Source: Aeromonas enteropelogenes
GTDB taxonomy: Bacteria > Pseudomonadota > Gammaproteobacteria > Enterobacterales > Aeromonadaceae
Length of the DNA: 64,000 nt
Reading direction: 5' to 3'
Assembly (NCBI RefSeq): GCF_000819845.1
Contig: NZ_CDCG01000044.1
Coordinates: forward strand, 62,001 to 126,000
Shown: positions 54,581 through 63,696 of the stretch, one piece after another
Layout of the letters: each line of letters starts with the position of its first letter
Numbering within the stretch: the stretch's first letter is position 1
Translations under genes and position numbers: made by a program
Notes under the pieces: generated by a model
Told to the model about the DNA's origin: nothing
Database searches by the model: none
The model's input: the letters and a program-made list of their open reading frames with translations, nothing else

Positions 54581-56497
54581 TTGCCGGATCTTGCCGTGAG
54601 CCTTTCGTCTCTTTCCCAGTCGCACCAACCCTGGCCGGAATATCTGCAGGCCTCCTGGCTGCGCTGTGCCCACCAGACCAGCGCGACACTCTGGCACCCG
54701 CCTCACTGCGCCAGGGGGCAGACTTTGCAAAGCCTGCGTCAGCGCAAGCGGGAGCTGCTCACCACCGGCGAGATGGCCCTCGAAGATCTCTACGAATTTA
54801 TGGAAGAACGCCCCTGCGCCCTGCTGCTCACCGACGAGAGCGGCTGCCTGCTGGCCCGCACCGGCCACGGCGAGACCCTGAAGGCGCTCGATGCGCTGGG
54901 TTTTGGCCCCGGCGCCTTCTTCAGCGAGGGGCGCATCGGCACCAACGCCATCAATCTGGCGGCGCTGGAGGGGATGCCGCTCTGCGTCAGCGGCTCCCAG
55001 CATTTCAACCACACCCTGCATCCCTGGCACTGCTGCGCCAGCCCGGTTTACAACAGCAATGGCCGCCAGGTCGCCATCGTTGCCCTGATCTGCAAGGTGG
55101 AGGCGGCGACGGCGGGGGATCTGGCGCTCACCGTCAGTGCCGGCCGCGAACTGGCCCATCTGCTGCAGGCGGAGCGCCTGATGCAGGAGTCCCAGCACCA
55201 TCTGAGCGAGCTTTACGCCCTGCTTGATGGCATGGATGACGGCGTGCTGGCCTGGGATCCCCAGGGCCGGCTGCGCTACCTCAACGCTCTGGCGGCCAGG
55301 CGGTTGCGGCTCGAGCCGGATCTCTGCCTCGGCCAGCCGCTTGAGCAGCACCTGCTGCTGCCCCAGCGACTGCAACTCGCCATCAAGGGGCAGACGCCGC
55401 TCAGCCACGTGGAGGTGACGTTGGAGCGCACGGGCACAGGGGAGTTCATCAATGCGCTGGTGAGCCTCAAGCCGTTGCCCGGGCCGGATGGGATCAGCTT
55501 TATCGTCCTGCTCCATCCTGTCGACAGGCTGCGGGCCATCCATCAGTTGCGCCAGACGGTGCCTGAGCTGTCGGCGCTGGTGGGGGAGTCGAGCGCCATG
55601 CGCAAGCTGCTGCGCTACGCCCGTCAGGCGGCTCAGGGGCAGGGGCCAGTCCTGCTGCGCGGCGAGGAGGAGGTGGGCAAGGCCCAGCTGGCAGAGGCCA
55701 TCCATTTCGGCAGCGATCGGGCCGCCGGCCCCCTCGTCACCCTCAATTGTCAGGCATTGCCGAGCGAGCGGATGGCGCTGGAGTTGATGGGTTCCGACGA
55801 GGCAGGGCAGGAGCGGGCCGGCAAGTTCGAGCTGGCCCACGGCGGCACGCTAGTGCTGGAACAGATCGAGTTTCTGCCAGCCCCCATGCAGGCAGCCCTG
55901 CTGCAGCTGCTCAAGACAGGTCGCCTCCAGCGCTTCGACTCGGCTCGCGTGTTGCCGCTCAAGGTGCGGATCATCGCCACCAGCAGCGCCCCGTTGGAGC
56001 AGAAGGTGCAGGAGGGACGTTTCGGCCGTCAGCTGCTCTATGCCCTGCAGGCGTGCGAGCTCTGGTTGCCGAGCCTGCGGGAGCGCACGGCGGATCTGCC
56101 CGGGCTTATCAGCCAGCAGCTGGCGGCGCAGGGGCGTGAGCCGGTGCGCCACTTCAGCCCGGCGGCCCTCGACTGTCTGCTGGCCTATTCCTGGCCCGGC
56201 AATCTGGGAGAGCTGCGCAGCGCCATCGAGCATGCTTTGCTTCACTCCAGCCAGGCGCAGATCCCGCCGGAGGCGCTGCCGGCCGCCATTCGTCATGGCT
56301 ATCGGCTGGTTGAAGACGAGGTGGTCGGGCAGCCGCTGCTCACCCTGGCCGAGCTGGAGCGCCAGGCCATCCTGCGCACCGCTCACGCCTGCAAGGGGCA
56401 GGTCAGTCTGATGGCCAGGCAGCTTGGCATAGGCCGCACCACCCTCTGGCGGCGGCTGAAAACCCTGGGTATCGATCCCGCCGACTACCACGGGTAA
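54581..56497 (+). CDS. dhaR: Dihydroxyacetone operon regulator DhaR
   Basis: 638 residues from TTG 54581; GTG 54596 is an alternative start. Order: N-terminal GAF-type sensor (about 60-200), PAS (about 205-310), AAA+-like domain (about 325-550) and a Fis-type helix-turn-helix at the end (MARQLGIGRTTLWRRLKTLG). The AAA domain is degenerate: P-loop RGEEEVGKAQLAEAI, and the GAFTGA loop is missing (MGSDEAGQERAGKFELAHGG), as in known DhaR, which works with sigma-70 and senses DhaK/DhaL. Convergent with gldA; the dhaKLM genes lie beyond. Confidence 0.93.
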   Translation: MPDLAVSLSSLSQSHQPWPEYLQASWLRCAHQTSATLWHPPHCARGQTLQSLRQRKRELLTTGEMALEDLYEFMEERPCALLLTDESGCLLARTGHGETLKALDALGFGPGAFFSEGRIGTNAINLAALEGMPLCVSGSQHFNHTLHPWHCCASPVYNSNGRQVAIVALICKVEAATAGDLALTVSAGRELAHLLQAERLMQESQHHLSELYALLDGMDDGVLAWDPQGRLRYLNALAARRLRLEPDLCLGQPLEQHLLLPQRLQLAIKGQTPLSHVEVTLERTGTGEFINALVSLKPLPGPDGISFIVLLHPVDRLRAIHQLRQTVPELSALVGESSAMRKLLRYARQAAQGQGPVLLRGEEEVGKAQLAEAIHFGSDRAAGPLVTLNCQALPSERMALELMGSDEAGQERAGKFELAHGGTLVLEQIEFLPAPMQAALLQLLKTGRLQRFDSARVLPLKVRIIATSSAPLEQKVQEGRFGRQLLYALQACELWLPSLRERTADLPGLISQQLAAQGREPVRHFSPAALDCLLAYSWPGNLGELRSAIEHALLHSSQAQIPPEALPAAIRHGYRLVEDEVVGQPLLTLAELERQAILRTAHACKGQVSLMARQLGIGRTTLWRRLKTLGIDPADYHG

Positions 56498-56540
56498 CGG
56501 CTGTGCATTGGTCTGTGCCACCGGAAAGTCGCAAAACAAC

Positions 56541-56566
56541 AAGGCCCCGCAATGGCGGGGCCTCTT
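56541..56566. terminator. Terminator between dhaR and gldA
   Basis: GGCCCCGC / GCGGGGCC around AATG; minus-strand side followed by TTGTTGTTTTG, plus-strand side by TCTTC. Serves gldA best. Confidence 0.78.
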
Positions 56567-56584
56567 CATATGGCCAGCGTGTCG

Positions 56585-57667
56585 TTACAGCCCCAGTTGG
56601 TGGGCGGTGACGATGGCCGCCAGCACATCTTCCGCAGTGACCTTGAACGGCATGTTGTGGATGGTCTCGCCCTCGGCGGTGGAGGCCCTGGCTACGTCCA
56701 TCAGGCGTGCCATATCCAGCTCCTTGACCCCCATCATGTGCAGGTTGGTCGGCAGGCCCACCGAGCGGCAGAAACCCAGCACCGTCTCGATCTCCGCCAT
56801 GGGGGCATTCTCCAGCACCAGTTGCACCAGAGTACCGAACGCCACCTTCTCGCCGTGGTAGAGGTGATGGCACTCATCAAGCTGGGTCAGGCCGTTGTGG
56901 ATGGCGTGGGCGGCGGCCAGACCACTGCTCTCGAAGCCGATGCCGCTGAGATAAGTGTTGGCCTCAATGATGTTCTCCACCGCTCTGGTGCAGAGCCCCT
57001 GTTCCACCGCCAGCTTGGCCTTGTAACCATCGGCCAGCAGGGTCTGGTAGCAGAGCTCGGCGATGGCCTGAGCCGCCAGGGTGGAGGCGCCACCGGCCAT
57101 GGTTTGGCAGCCGGAGAGCTTGTTGGCGCGCGCCTCGAAGTAGGTGGAGAGCGCATCCCCCATGCCGGAGACCAACAGCCGCACCGGCGCGCGGGAGACG
57201 ACACCGGTATCCATGATGACCATGTCGGGGTTGGTCGGGATCATCAGGTATTCGCTGAACTGCCCCTGTGGGGTGTAGATGACGGCCAGCGCGCTGGTGG
57301 GGGCATCGGTGGAGGCGATGGTCGGCACTATGACCACTGGCAGTTTCTGGTAGAAGGCGACAGCCTTGGCGGTATCGAGCGTCTTGCCGCCGCCGATGCC
57401 GATGATGATGTCAAAGGGCGTCTGGCTGCAGCGGGCCAGCAGCCGGTCGATCTCGGGGCGGGAGCACTCGCCGTTGAAGCAGTCGAACTCGGGCTGGATC
57501 CCGGCCCCGTGGCAGCTGGTGGCGACCGTGTCACCCACCAGTCTGGTGACGAAGGCATCGGCCAGGATCAACGGCCTGCTGCCGAGCGCCTTGACGTAGT
57601 TGCCGAGATTGGCGAGGGCCCCGTTGCCTTGTACATATTTGCTGGGGCTGATGATGATGCGATCCAT
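56585..57667 (-). CDS. gldA: Glycerol dehydrogenase (NAD, zinc-type)
   Basis: 360 residues; E. coli GldA has 367. Iron/zinc dehydrogenase fold with NAD-binding GIGGGKTLDTAKAVAF, IVPTIASTDAPTSALAV, and Zn ligands expected at D in SGMGDALSTYFEA and two His in LAAAHAIHNGLTQL and HHLYHGEKVAFG. It oxidises glycerol to dihydroxyacetone, which DhaKLM phosphorylates. 136 bp after dhaM on the same strand; may be in the operon or have its own promoter. Confidence 0.96.
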   Translation of the reverse strand: MDRIIISPSKYVQGNGALANLGNYVKALGSRPLILADAFVTRLVGDTVATSCHGAGIQPEFDCFNGECSRPEIDRLLARCSQTPFDIIIGIGGGKTLDTAKAVAFYQKLPVVIVPTIASTDAPTSALAVIYTPQGQFSEYLMIPTNPDMVIMDTGVVSRAPVRLLVSGMGDALSTYFEARANKLSGCQTMAGGASTLAAQAIAELCYQTLLADGYKAKLAVEQGLCTRAVENIIEANTYLSGIGFESSGLAAAHAIHNGLTQLDECHHLYHGEKVAFGTLVQLVLENAPMAEIETVLGFCRSVGLPTNLHMMGVKELDMARLMDVARASTAEGETIHNMPFKVTAEDVLAAIVTAHQLGL

Positions 57668-57803
57668 TTTCTATCCCTCTTTCTGTGAGAATCGGGGCGA
57701 AGTGTCCGGGGATAGCCCCGGAGCACCTCGTCTTGAAAAGGCGCCAAATGTGCGGCGAATCGGGCCGATACGGCGCCTGAAACAGCAGACCGGTGAGCGG
57801 CGG

Positions 57804-58520
57804 TCAGTCGCCGAAACGCTCATCGGCAAGCTGCCGGAAGCAGGCCAGTACGGCCTCGGCATCCTCTCCGCGGGCCAGCAGGGTCAGGCGATCCCCCTGG
57901 CGCACGTCGAGCATGGCGAGCCGGGTCAGGCTGCGGGGATTGGCCTCTTTCTCCCCCTTTTGCAGTTTCAACTCGGCGGTGAAGGGCTTGAGGCTGGCTA
58001 CCAGACGGGCGGCGGGGCGCACGTGCAGACCGTGGGCATTCTCCACCACCACTTCGCAGCGCAGCCAGCCCTGCTCGGCTGCCGGGGTTGGGTCGGTAGT
58101 GTCTTGGGGCGCGCTGGTCGGCAGCATGGCCTGTTTCGGGCCCAGGGCCCCCAGTGCCTCGGCGGCCACCTCGTCCAGGCTGAGGCCGGAGCCGGCTGCC
58201 ACCACGGCGGCCAGGGTGCCCTCGACCAGCGGGGCAGGGCAGAGTCGCACCCGGGCGCCCAGCTCGGGAGGCAGCAGCTCGAGGGCGGTCTCGGCGCTCA
58301 AGAGAGCGCTGCCAAGATCCATCAGCACCAGCACGCCGCTGCCGTCATCTGCTTCTTCGATCGCTCTCATCACGGCGATGGCATCGGTGCCGATGGGGTG
58401 GTCGGGGTCATTGACCCCGGCCGCCAGCCGCAACCGGGCCGGGCTACCCAGCTGACCGGCCAGTTCCTGCAGACCGGCCGCCAGGGTGGCGCTGTGAGAG
58501 ACAACTACGATTCCTATCAT
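57804..58520 (-). CDS. dhaM: PTS-dependent dihydroxyacetone kinase phosphotransferase subunit DhaM (EIIA-HPr)
   Basis: 238 residues. An EIIA-mannose-like domain (1-125) with phosphorylated His in VVVSHSATLAAGL (H9), and an HPr-like domain (about 150-238) with active His in NAHGLHVRPAARL. E. coli DhaM (472) carries in addition a truncated EI domain, absent here, so this is the shorter form. It passes phosphate from EI/HPr to ADP bound in DhaL. Two bases separate it from dhaL. Confidence 0.94.
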   Translation of the reverse strand: MIGIVVVSHSATLAAGLQELAGQLGSPARLRLAAGVNDPDHPIGTDAIAVMRAIEEADDGSGVLVLMDLGSALLSAETALELLPPELGARVRLCPAPLVEGTLAAVVAAGSGLSLDEVAAEALGALGPKQAMLPTSAPQDTTDPTPAAEQGWLRCEVVVENAHGLHVRPAARLVASLKPFTAELKLQKGEKEANPRSLTRLAMLDVRQGDRLTLLARGEDAEAVLACFRQLADERFGD

Positions 58521-58522
58521 GT

Positions 58523-59158
58523 TTACAACCTCGCTCTGTCACGCAGGGCGGTCAACAGCAACAGGGTCGAGGTGGCCCCGGCATCCTGATGGCCTATGCT
58601 GCGCTCGCCGAGATAACTGGCGCGCCCCTTGCGGGCCTGCATCTGTATGGTGGCCTCGGTGCCGGCGGTAGCGGCTGCCACCGCCTTGTCCAGTGCCTCG
58701 GGCAGCGGCAGATCCTGCTGCTCGGCCTGCTGCAGTGCAGCCAGGGCGGGCCACCAGGCGTCGCACATGGTCTTGTCGCCCGGCTCGGCGCGACCGCGGG
58801 AGACGATCCCCTCCACCCCGTCGCTCAACATCTTGCAAAGCTGGTTCAGGTTCAGGCTCTGGCAGGCATCGCTGCTGGCCGCGGCACGGATGAAGAAGGT
58901 GCCGTAGAGGGGGCCGCTGGCGCCCCCCACGGAGGAGAGCAGGGTCATGCCGGTGGTTTTCAGCACCTGGCCGATGTCCTTGTCCGCCACTGCTGGCAGC
59001 TTTTCGGCCACCTTGACAAAGCCGCGCTGCATGTTGAGGCCGTGATCCCCGTCGCCGATGTCGGTATCAAGCGCGGTGAGATAGTCACGCTGATCGGTGA
59101 AGATGTGCTCGCAGTCGAGCAGCCAGTTGACGATTTGATGCTTGCTTAACATGGACAT
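58523..59158 (-). CDS. dhaL: Dihydroxyacetone kinase ADP-binding subunit DhaL
   Basis: 211 residues, near the 210 of E. coli. The Mg-ADP aspartates are in LDTDIGDGDHGLNMQRG, and the nucleotide loop continues in LLSSVGGASGPLYGTFFIRA and GRAEPGDKTMCDAW. DhaL keeps tightly bound ADP, is phosphorylated by DhaM and gives phosphate to dihydroxyacetone on DhaK; it also acts on DhaR. Three bases after dhaK. Confidence 0.97.
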   Translation of the reverse strand: MSMLSKHQIVNWLLDCEHIFTDQRDYLTALDTDIGDGDHGLNMQRGFVKVAEKLPAVADKDIGQVLKTTGMTLLSSVGGASGPLYGTFFIRAAASSDACQSLNLNQLCKMLSDGVEGIVSRGRAEPGDKTMCDAWWPALAALQQAEQQDLPLPEALDKAVAAATAGTEATIQMQARKGRASYLGERSIGHQDAGATSTLLLLTALRDRARL

Positions 59159-59161
59159 TCC

Positions 59162-60232
59162 TTAGCAGCCGCGACGCAGGGCGGGGGTGTTAACGGGGGC
59201 ATCCCACAGGGTCATCAGCTCATCATCCACCTTGAGCAGGGTGATGGAGATGCCGGTCATGTCGAGAGAGGTGCAGTAGGGACCGATCAGGTTGCGCACC
59301 AGATGAATGCCCGCCTCTTCACACAGGGCGGCGAGTCGGCCATAGACGCCGTAGAGCTCGGAGATGGGGGTTCCCCCCAGGCTGTTGACCAGCGCGATGA
59401 CCCGGTCGCCCTTGTTGAGCGGCTCGATAAAGGTGTGCTCCTCCTGCCAGCTGCCACTGGCGCGATCCAAGTGACGCAGGGTACGGCCATAGGGACGGTT
59501 GTCAGTCAGCTCCTTGAACATGTCGTCCACCAGGGCGTTGAGGTCGGTGAAGGGGCGGCGCTCGATGCCCGGCTCGCCATGGATGCCGACCCCGAACTCC
59601 ACCTCGTTGTCGGCCAGGGTGAAGGAGGGCTTGCCGGCGGCCGGCACTGTGCAGGCGTGCATGGCCACCCCAATGGTGCGGCTCTGATTGTTGACGCGGC
59701 GGGCCAGGGCCTCGCAGCGCGCCAGGTCATAGCCCGCCTCGGCGGCGGCCCCGACCAGTTTCTCGCACAGCACGGTCGTGGCGACGCCGCGACGGCCCGC
59801 GGTGTAGAGACTGTCTTTGACCGCAACGTCGTCATCGATGAGGGCGAAGCCCACCTTGACCCCGTCACCGTGCAGCAGTTCGACAGCGGTCTCGAAGTTG
59901 AGCACATCGCCGGTGTAGTTCTTCACCAGAAACAACACGCCGGCACCACCGTCGACCGCCTGGCCACACTCGTACATCTGATCCGGGGTGGGAGAGGTAA
60001 AGATCTCGCCGGGACAGGCACCATCCAGCATGCCCTTGCCCACCAGACCGCCGTGCATCGGCTCGTGGCCGCTGCCACCGCCGGAGACCAGCGCCACTTT
60101 GCCCTGTACGGGGGCATCGGCGCGGGTGATGTAGTGGGGTTCGATACGGACCTTGAGCTCGGGATGGGCGGCAGCCATCCCCATCAGTTGTTCACGGACC
60201 ACGGCATCGACGGCATTGATCAGTTTCTTCAT
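59162..60232 (-). CDS. dhaK: Dihydroxyacetone kinase substrate-binding subunit DhaK
   Basis: 356 residues, the same as E. coli DhaK. The substrate region is [17 protein letters not shown], and the His forming the hemiaminal with dihydroxyacetone is in [14 protein letters not shown] near residue 220. First gene of the minus-strand dhaK-dhaL-dhaM(-gldA) unit. Upstream are TGAAACA/TGTTTCA repeats (60335-60373) that could bind DhaR. Confidence 0.97.
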   Translation of the reverse strand: MKKLINAVDAVVREQLMGMAAAHPELKVRIEPHYITRADAPVQGKVALVSGGGSGHEPMHGGLVGKGMLDGACPGEIFTSPTPDQMYECGQAVDGGAGVLFLVKNYTGDVLNFETAVELLHGDGVKVGFALIDDDVAVKDSLYTAGRRGVATTVLCEKLVGAAAEAGYDLARCEALARRVNNQSRTIGVAMHACTVPAAGKPSFTLADNEVEFGVGIHGEPGIERRPFTDLNALVDDMFKELTDNRPYGRTLRHLDRASGSWQEEHTFIEPLNKGDRVIALVNSLGGTPISELYGVYGRLAALCEEAGIHLVRNLIGPYCTSLDMTGISITLLKVDDELMTLWDAPVNTPALRRGC

Positions 60233-60334
60233 GGCTCACTCCTTGGCTTGCCACCGCATGGTGGGCAAATGGTTGGTGGAGCCAGTCTAGCGAGAGAAAG
60301 CGGGAGAAAAATGACGGCCGTTCCGGTTCGGATC

Positions 60335-60373
60335 TGAAACAGCCTGAGGACGCTGGTTGTTTCAAACTGAAAC
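60335..60373 (-). promoter_or_regulatory. Candidate DhaR operator upstream of dhaK
   Basis: TGAAACA (60335-60341) and TGTTTCA (60358-60364) form an inverted repeat with a 16-bp spacer, followed at once by another TGAAAC (60368-60373). It lies 103-141 bp upstream of the dhaK start. Assignment to DhaR is by position only. Confidence 0.5.
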
Positions 60374-60420
60374 GCCGACGGGGGGAATGGAAGGGAAATG
60401 TTAGCCGGGTCACAACCACG

Positions 60421-60447
60421 AAAAAGGGCCCCCGCAGGAGCCCTTTT
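60421..60447 (-). terminator. Terminator of the purine permease gene
   Basis: Minus strand AAAAGGGCTCC / GGGGGCCCTTTTT (imperfect stem), 15 bases after the permease stop. Confidence 0.82.
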
Positions 60448-60462
60448 CGATAACCGGAGGTA

Positions 60463-61821
60463 TTAGATGGCCCAGCCACCGGCGTAGAAGATCACCAGCG
60501 CCACGGCGATGATGACGGTGCCGATGTTGAGCTTTTTCCACTCGGCGGCAAACAGGCGGCCGATCACCAGCGCCACGAAGCCCAGCATGATGCCGGTGAC
60601 TATGTTGCAGGTCAGCACGATAAAGACGGCGCACAGCATGCCGGAGAGAGCATCGACCGAATCGCTGAAGTCCAGCTTGGTGACGTTGCCCAGCATCAGC
60701 AGACCCACGTACATCAGGGCCGGTGCGGTGGCGTAGGCCGGCACCAGATAGCTCAGTGGAGAGAGGAAGATCATCAGCAGGAACAGCACGCCAACCAGGG
60801 TGGCGGTCAGGCCGGTCTTGCCACCGGCGGCGGTGCCTGCGGCCGATTCGATGTAGACCGCGGCCGGTGCACCACCGACGGCGCCCGCCACCATGCTGCT
60901 GACGGAGTCGGCGGTCAGGGCCTTGCCGCCACTGATGATGTGGCCACGCTCGTTGATAAGGCCGGCCTGGCCAGCTACGGCACGGATGGTGCCGGTGGCG
61001 TCAAACACGGCTGTCATCACCAGCGCCAGCACGGTGGGGATGACCACCGGGTTGAGGGCGCCCAGCAGATCCATGCTGCCTACCAGAGAGCCTTTCTCGC
61101 CGGTCAGGCTCGGCATGGCGAAGAAGCCCTGCCAGGTCACTTTCGGGTCGAATATGAGGCCGAGGATGGAGATGGCGATGATCACCATCAGGATGCCGCC
61201 CGGCACCTTGCGGCGCTCCAGGCCGAAGATGGCGGCCAGACCCAGTACCGTCATGATGACGGGGAAGGCGGTCACTTCACCGAGCTGGACCGGCAAACCG
61301 GCCCCTTCGTTCTTGATCACCATGCCGACGCCGTTGGTGGCGATCAGCAGCAGGAACAGGCCGATCCCGATGCCGGTACCATGGGCGATGCCGGAGGGGA
61401 GGTTGTCCAGGATCCATTGACGCACGCCGGTGACGCTGATCAGAGTGAACAGCACCCCCATCAGGAAGATGGCGCCGAGGGCGACCGGGATGCTCAGCCC
61501 TTGCCCCAGCACCAGGCTGAAGGCAGTAAAGGCGGTGAGGGAGATGGCACAACCGATGGCCATGGGCAGCTTGGCCCACAGACCCATCAGCAGGGAGCCG
61601 AAGGCGGCGATCAAGCAGGTAGCCACGAAGACGGGACCCTGCTCGAAGCCGGCGGCACCCAGCATGTTCGGCACCACTATGATGCTGTAGACCATGGCCA
61701 GGAAGGTGGTAAGCCCCGCAACCAGCTCCTGACGCACGCTACTGCCGCGCGCAGAAATGGAAAAATAAGAGTCCAGAAAGCCGCCGTTCCCTGCTTGGGC
61801 GGCCATATCTTGCTTTGCCAT
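60463..61821 (-). CDS. Purine permease, AzgA-type (adenine/guanine/hypoxanthine)
   Basis: 452 residues from ATG 61821. Twelve to fourteen membrane segments. Family signatures: [21 protein letters not shown] at the start of the membrane part, [34 protein letters not shown], and [16 protein letters not shown] further on. This is the group of E. coli AdeP/GhxP that import adenine or guanine/hypoxanthine with protons; which base cannot be told. A PurR-like box lies 21-36 bp upstream of the ATG. Confidence 0.93.
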   Translation of the reverse strand: MAKQDMAAQAGNGGFLDSYFSISARGSSVRQELVAGLTTFLAMVYSIIVVPNMLGAAGFEQGPVFVATCLIAAFGSLLMGLWAKLPMAIGCAISLTAFTAFSLVLGQGLSIPVALGAIFLMGVLFTLISVTGVRQWILDNLPSGIAHGTGIGIGLFLLLIATNGVGMVIKNEGAGLPVQLGEVTAFPVIMTVLGLAAIFGLERRKVPGGILMVIIAISILGLIFDPKVTWQGFFAMPSLTGEKGSLVGSMDLLGALNPVVIPTVLALVMTAVFDATGTIRAVAGQAGLINERGHIISGGKALTADSVSSMVAGAVGGAPAAVYIESAAGTAAGGKTGLTATLVGVLFLLMIFLSPLSYLVPAYATAPALMYVGLLMLGNVTKLDFSDSVDALSGMLCAVFIVLTCNIVTGIMLGFVALVIGRLFAAEWKKLNIGTVIIAVALVIFYAGGWAI

Positions 61822-61841
61822 AACTAATCCTGAAAGTGTGA

Positions 61842-61857
61842 AGGAAATCGTTTGCGT
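61842..61857 (-). promoter_or_regulatory. PurR-type operator of the purine permease
   Basis: Minus strand ACGCAAACGATTTCCT agrees with the PurR consensus ACGCAAACGTTTTCNT at most positions. It lies just upstream of the permease start, where the promoter is expected, and predicts repression by PurR with hypoxanthine or guanine. Confidence 0.75.
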
Positions 61858-62037
61858 TGGTGGCGCGCAAAATAGCAAGAAATCGCGACAAAAGCAGCGG
61901 ATAACCCGAAATTTTCGTCAAGATCTCCACATAAGGAGCCATTCGGGGTTTTTTTCGAGCCAAAGCGACTCGAGCAGGAGAGGCATGTGTGATGCTGGTT
62001 GTCTGGTGGGAGGTTAAAGGAGTGACATATGGATAAC

Positions 62038-62063
62038 AAAAAACCCGCCAAGGCGGGTTTTTT
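62038..62063 (-). terminator. Rho-independent terminator of the cold-shock gene
   Basis: Minus strand AAACCCGCC / GGCGGGTTT followed by TTTGTTATC; 60 bp beyond the csp stop. Also T-rich on the plus strand. Confidence 0.85.
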
Positions 62064-62122
62064 CAATGCTTGCAGTGTACTCAGCCAATGGCATGAGTCA
62101 TCGCCAGACGGTTTGACCTGAA

Positions 62123-62335
62123 TTACAGGGCAACGACGTTGGCAGCTGCCGGGCCTTTCTGGCCTTGTTCGATGGTGAACTCTACGCGCTGACCTTCTTC
62201 CAGGGTTTTGAAACCGTTGGACTGGATGGCGGAGAAGTGAACGAACACGTCCTTGCTGCCGTCAACCGGGGAGATGAAACCAAAACCTTTCTCGGCGTTG
62301 AAGAACTTAACGGTACCAGTCACTTTGTTAGACAT
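62123..62335 (-). CDS. Cold-shock protein, CspA family
   Basis: 70 residues, a single cold-shock domain: [18 protein letters not shown] contains RNP1 (KGFGFI) and DVFVHFSAI holds RNP2 (VFVHF). It binds single-stranded RNA/DNA and melts RNA secondary structure. The start is preceded by AAAGAGAAATTATT, which has a modest ribosome site. A leader is likely upstream (minus strand). Which E. coli paralogue (CspA, C, D, E) it matches cannot be decided. Confidence 0.96.
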   Translation of the reverse strand: MSNKVTGTVKFFNAEKGFGFISPVDGSKDVFVHFSAIQSNGFKTLEEGQRVEFTIEQGQKGPAAANVVAL

Positions 62336-62793
62336 AATAATTTCTCTTTAAATAGTGTTTGAAATGCCATTACGGCAGTCGGTGATTATTCGTCAGCAAT
62401 ACGTATGGGGAGCACTAAAGAAGGAGAATTATTTGACAGGAATTATAAAGATAACGCCTATTGTAATCACTGCTTTACTAAAATGTCTGCCTAACATAAA
62501 CAGGTCTGAACTGCCGAACCATCGTGAAGGATTAAAACACTCTCCCATTTCTAAAGCAAACTTTATCTTGAAATCGCACATATGTAACAGCAAGTTTTCC
62601 TTGGTCGCGTCACAAAGATGATATTTTTCAATCGCATAGAGACAATGGATAATGTTCTTGCATTTTCGAGAAATGCCATCACATCTCATTTTTCCTGTCA
62701 AAGGGAGTGGCGGATCATTTGCGCAGAAATGAAGTGGAAGGGCGAACAGGCGGGAGCAGGCAGCGAGAAACCCAGCTCCGCCTGATAGGACCA
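62336..62793. other. Intergenic region with cold-shock gene promoter and leader
   Basis: 458 bases. The first 150 upstream of csp (minus strand) include TGACGAATAATCACCG, vaguely like a cold-box leader. AT-rich DNA follows. Frames of 88 (plus) and 121 (minus) codons are open here but have neither ribosome sites nor protein-like composition. Confidence 0.5.
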
Positions 62794-63696
62794 TCAGCAG
62801 GGGGTTGCCGCGAGAGCCCCGCTCTGTTCATCAGGTTCGACGTGGATCAACACGATGGCGTGCGGCAGCTGCTGCATGATGGCCTCCTCTATCCGGTCAC
62901 AGATGGTGTGGGCTTCGCCGATGCTCATGGTGGTCGGCAGGGTGAGGTGAAAATCGATATGGCGACGACGACCCGCTCGGCGGCTGCGCAGATCGTGAAA
63001 ATCGGCACCCGGTGGGCAGCAGTCGGTGATGATGCGGCTGGTCATCGCCAGTTCCTCGGGACTCATGCTGCGATCGATCAGGGGGTGAAAGGCTTCCATC
63101 AGCATGGCGATGGCTTCCTTGACGATAAACAGCGCGACACCGATGGCCACCAGGGGATCCAGGATGGCAAGAGAGTAGCCAAACAGGCTGGCCAGCCAGA
63201 TACCGCCAAGCCCGGCAGCCACGCCGGCCGAGGTGAGCACGTCGGCCTTGAGATGAAGGGCATCGGCAGCCAGGGCGACGGACTCCTCTTCTCTGGCCAC
63301 CTTGTAGAGGTACGCCGAGACGACACTGTTGACCAGAGCCGAGATCACCATCACCAGCACACCCCAGCCGATGCTCTCTATGGGGGAGGGGTTGAGCAGC
63401 TTGCCGATGGCTTCAACCATGATCCAGCCTGCGGCCAGCAGGATCAGCAGCGCTTCAATGACGCCGGAGACATTTTCAATCTTGTCATGACCATAGGGGT
63501 GGTGCTCGTCGGGGGGCAGATCCGATTTCTTCACCGCAAACAGGGCGATCAGGGCGGCGACCAGATCCATAGCCGAGTGAATGGCTTCCGAGATGATGCT
63601 GACCGACCCGCTGATGAGACCGGCCACCAGCTTCATGATGATCAGGCTGATATTGGAACAGACGGAGACCAGGGCTGCGCGAGATTTTCGGGACAT
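62794..63696 (-). CDS. Cation diffusion facilitator family transporter
   Basis: 300 residues from ATG 63696, with six membrane helices and a cytosolic C-terminal domain. Metal-site segments: ISEAIHSAMDLVAALIAL (helix 2), HHPYGHDKIENVSGV (loop 2-3), ADALHLKADVLTSAGVAAGL (helix 5), and HIDFHLTLPTTMSIGEAH in the C-terminal domain. Exports Zn2+, Fe2+, Co2+ or Mn2+ by proton exchange; FieF resemblance is moderate. Ion not assignable. The frame extends to 63774, but the ATG at 63696 fits the family start. Confidence 0.93.
   Translation of the reverse strand: MSRKSRAALVSVCSNISLIIMKLVAGLISGSVSIISEAIHSAMDLVAALIALFAVKKSDLPPDEHHPYGHDKIENVSGVIEALLILLAAGWIMVEAIGKLLNPSPIESIGWGVLVMVISALVNSVVSAYLYKVAREEESVALAADALHLKADVLTSAGVAAGLGGIWLASLFGYSLAILDPLVAIGVALFIVKEAIAMLMEAFHPLIDRSMSPEELAMTSRIITDCCPPGADFHDLRSRRAGRRRHIDFHLTLPTTMSIGEAHTICDRIEEAIMQQLPHAIVLIHVEPDEQSGALAATPC

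Noticed and set aside
62429..62794. 121-codon minus-strand frame upstream of the cold-shock gene
   Set aside because: No ribosome site, mixed composition, and it runs through the likely cold-shock promoter region.
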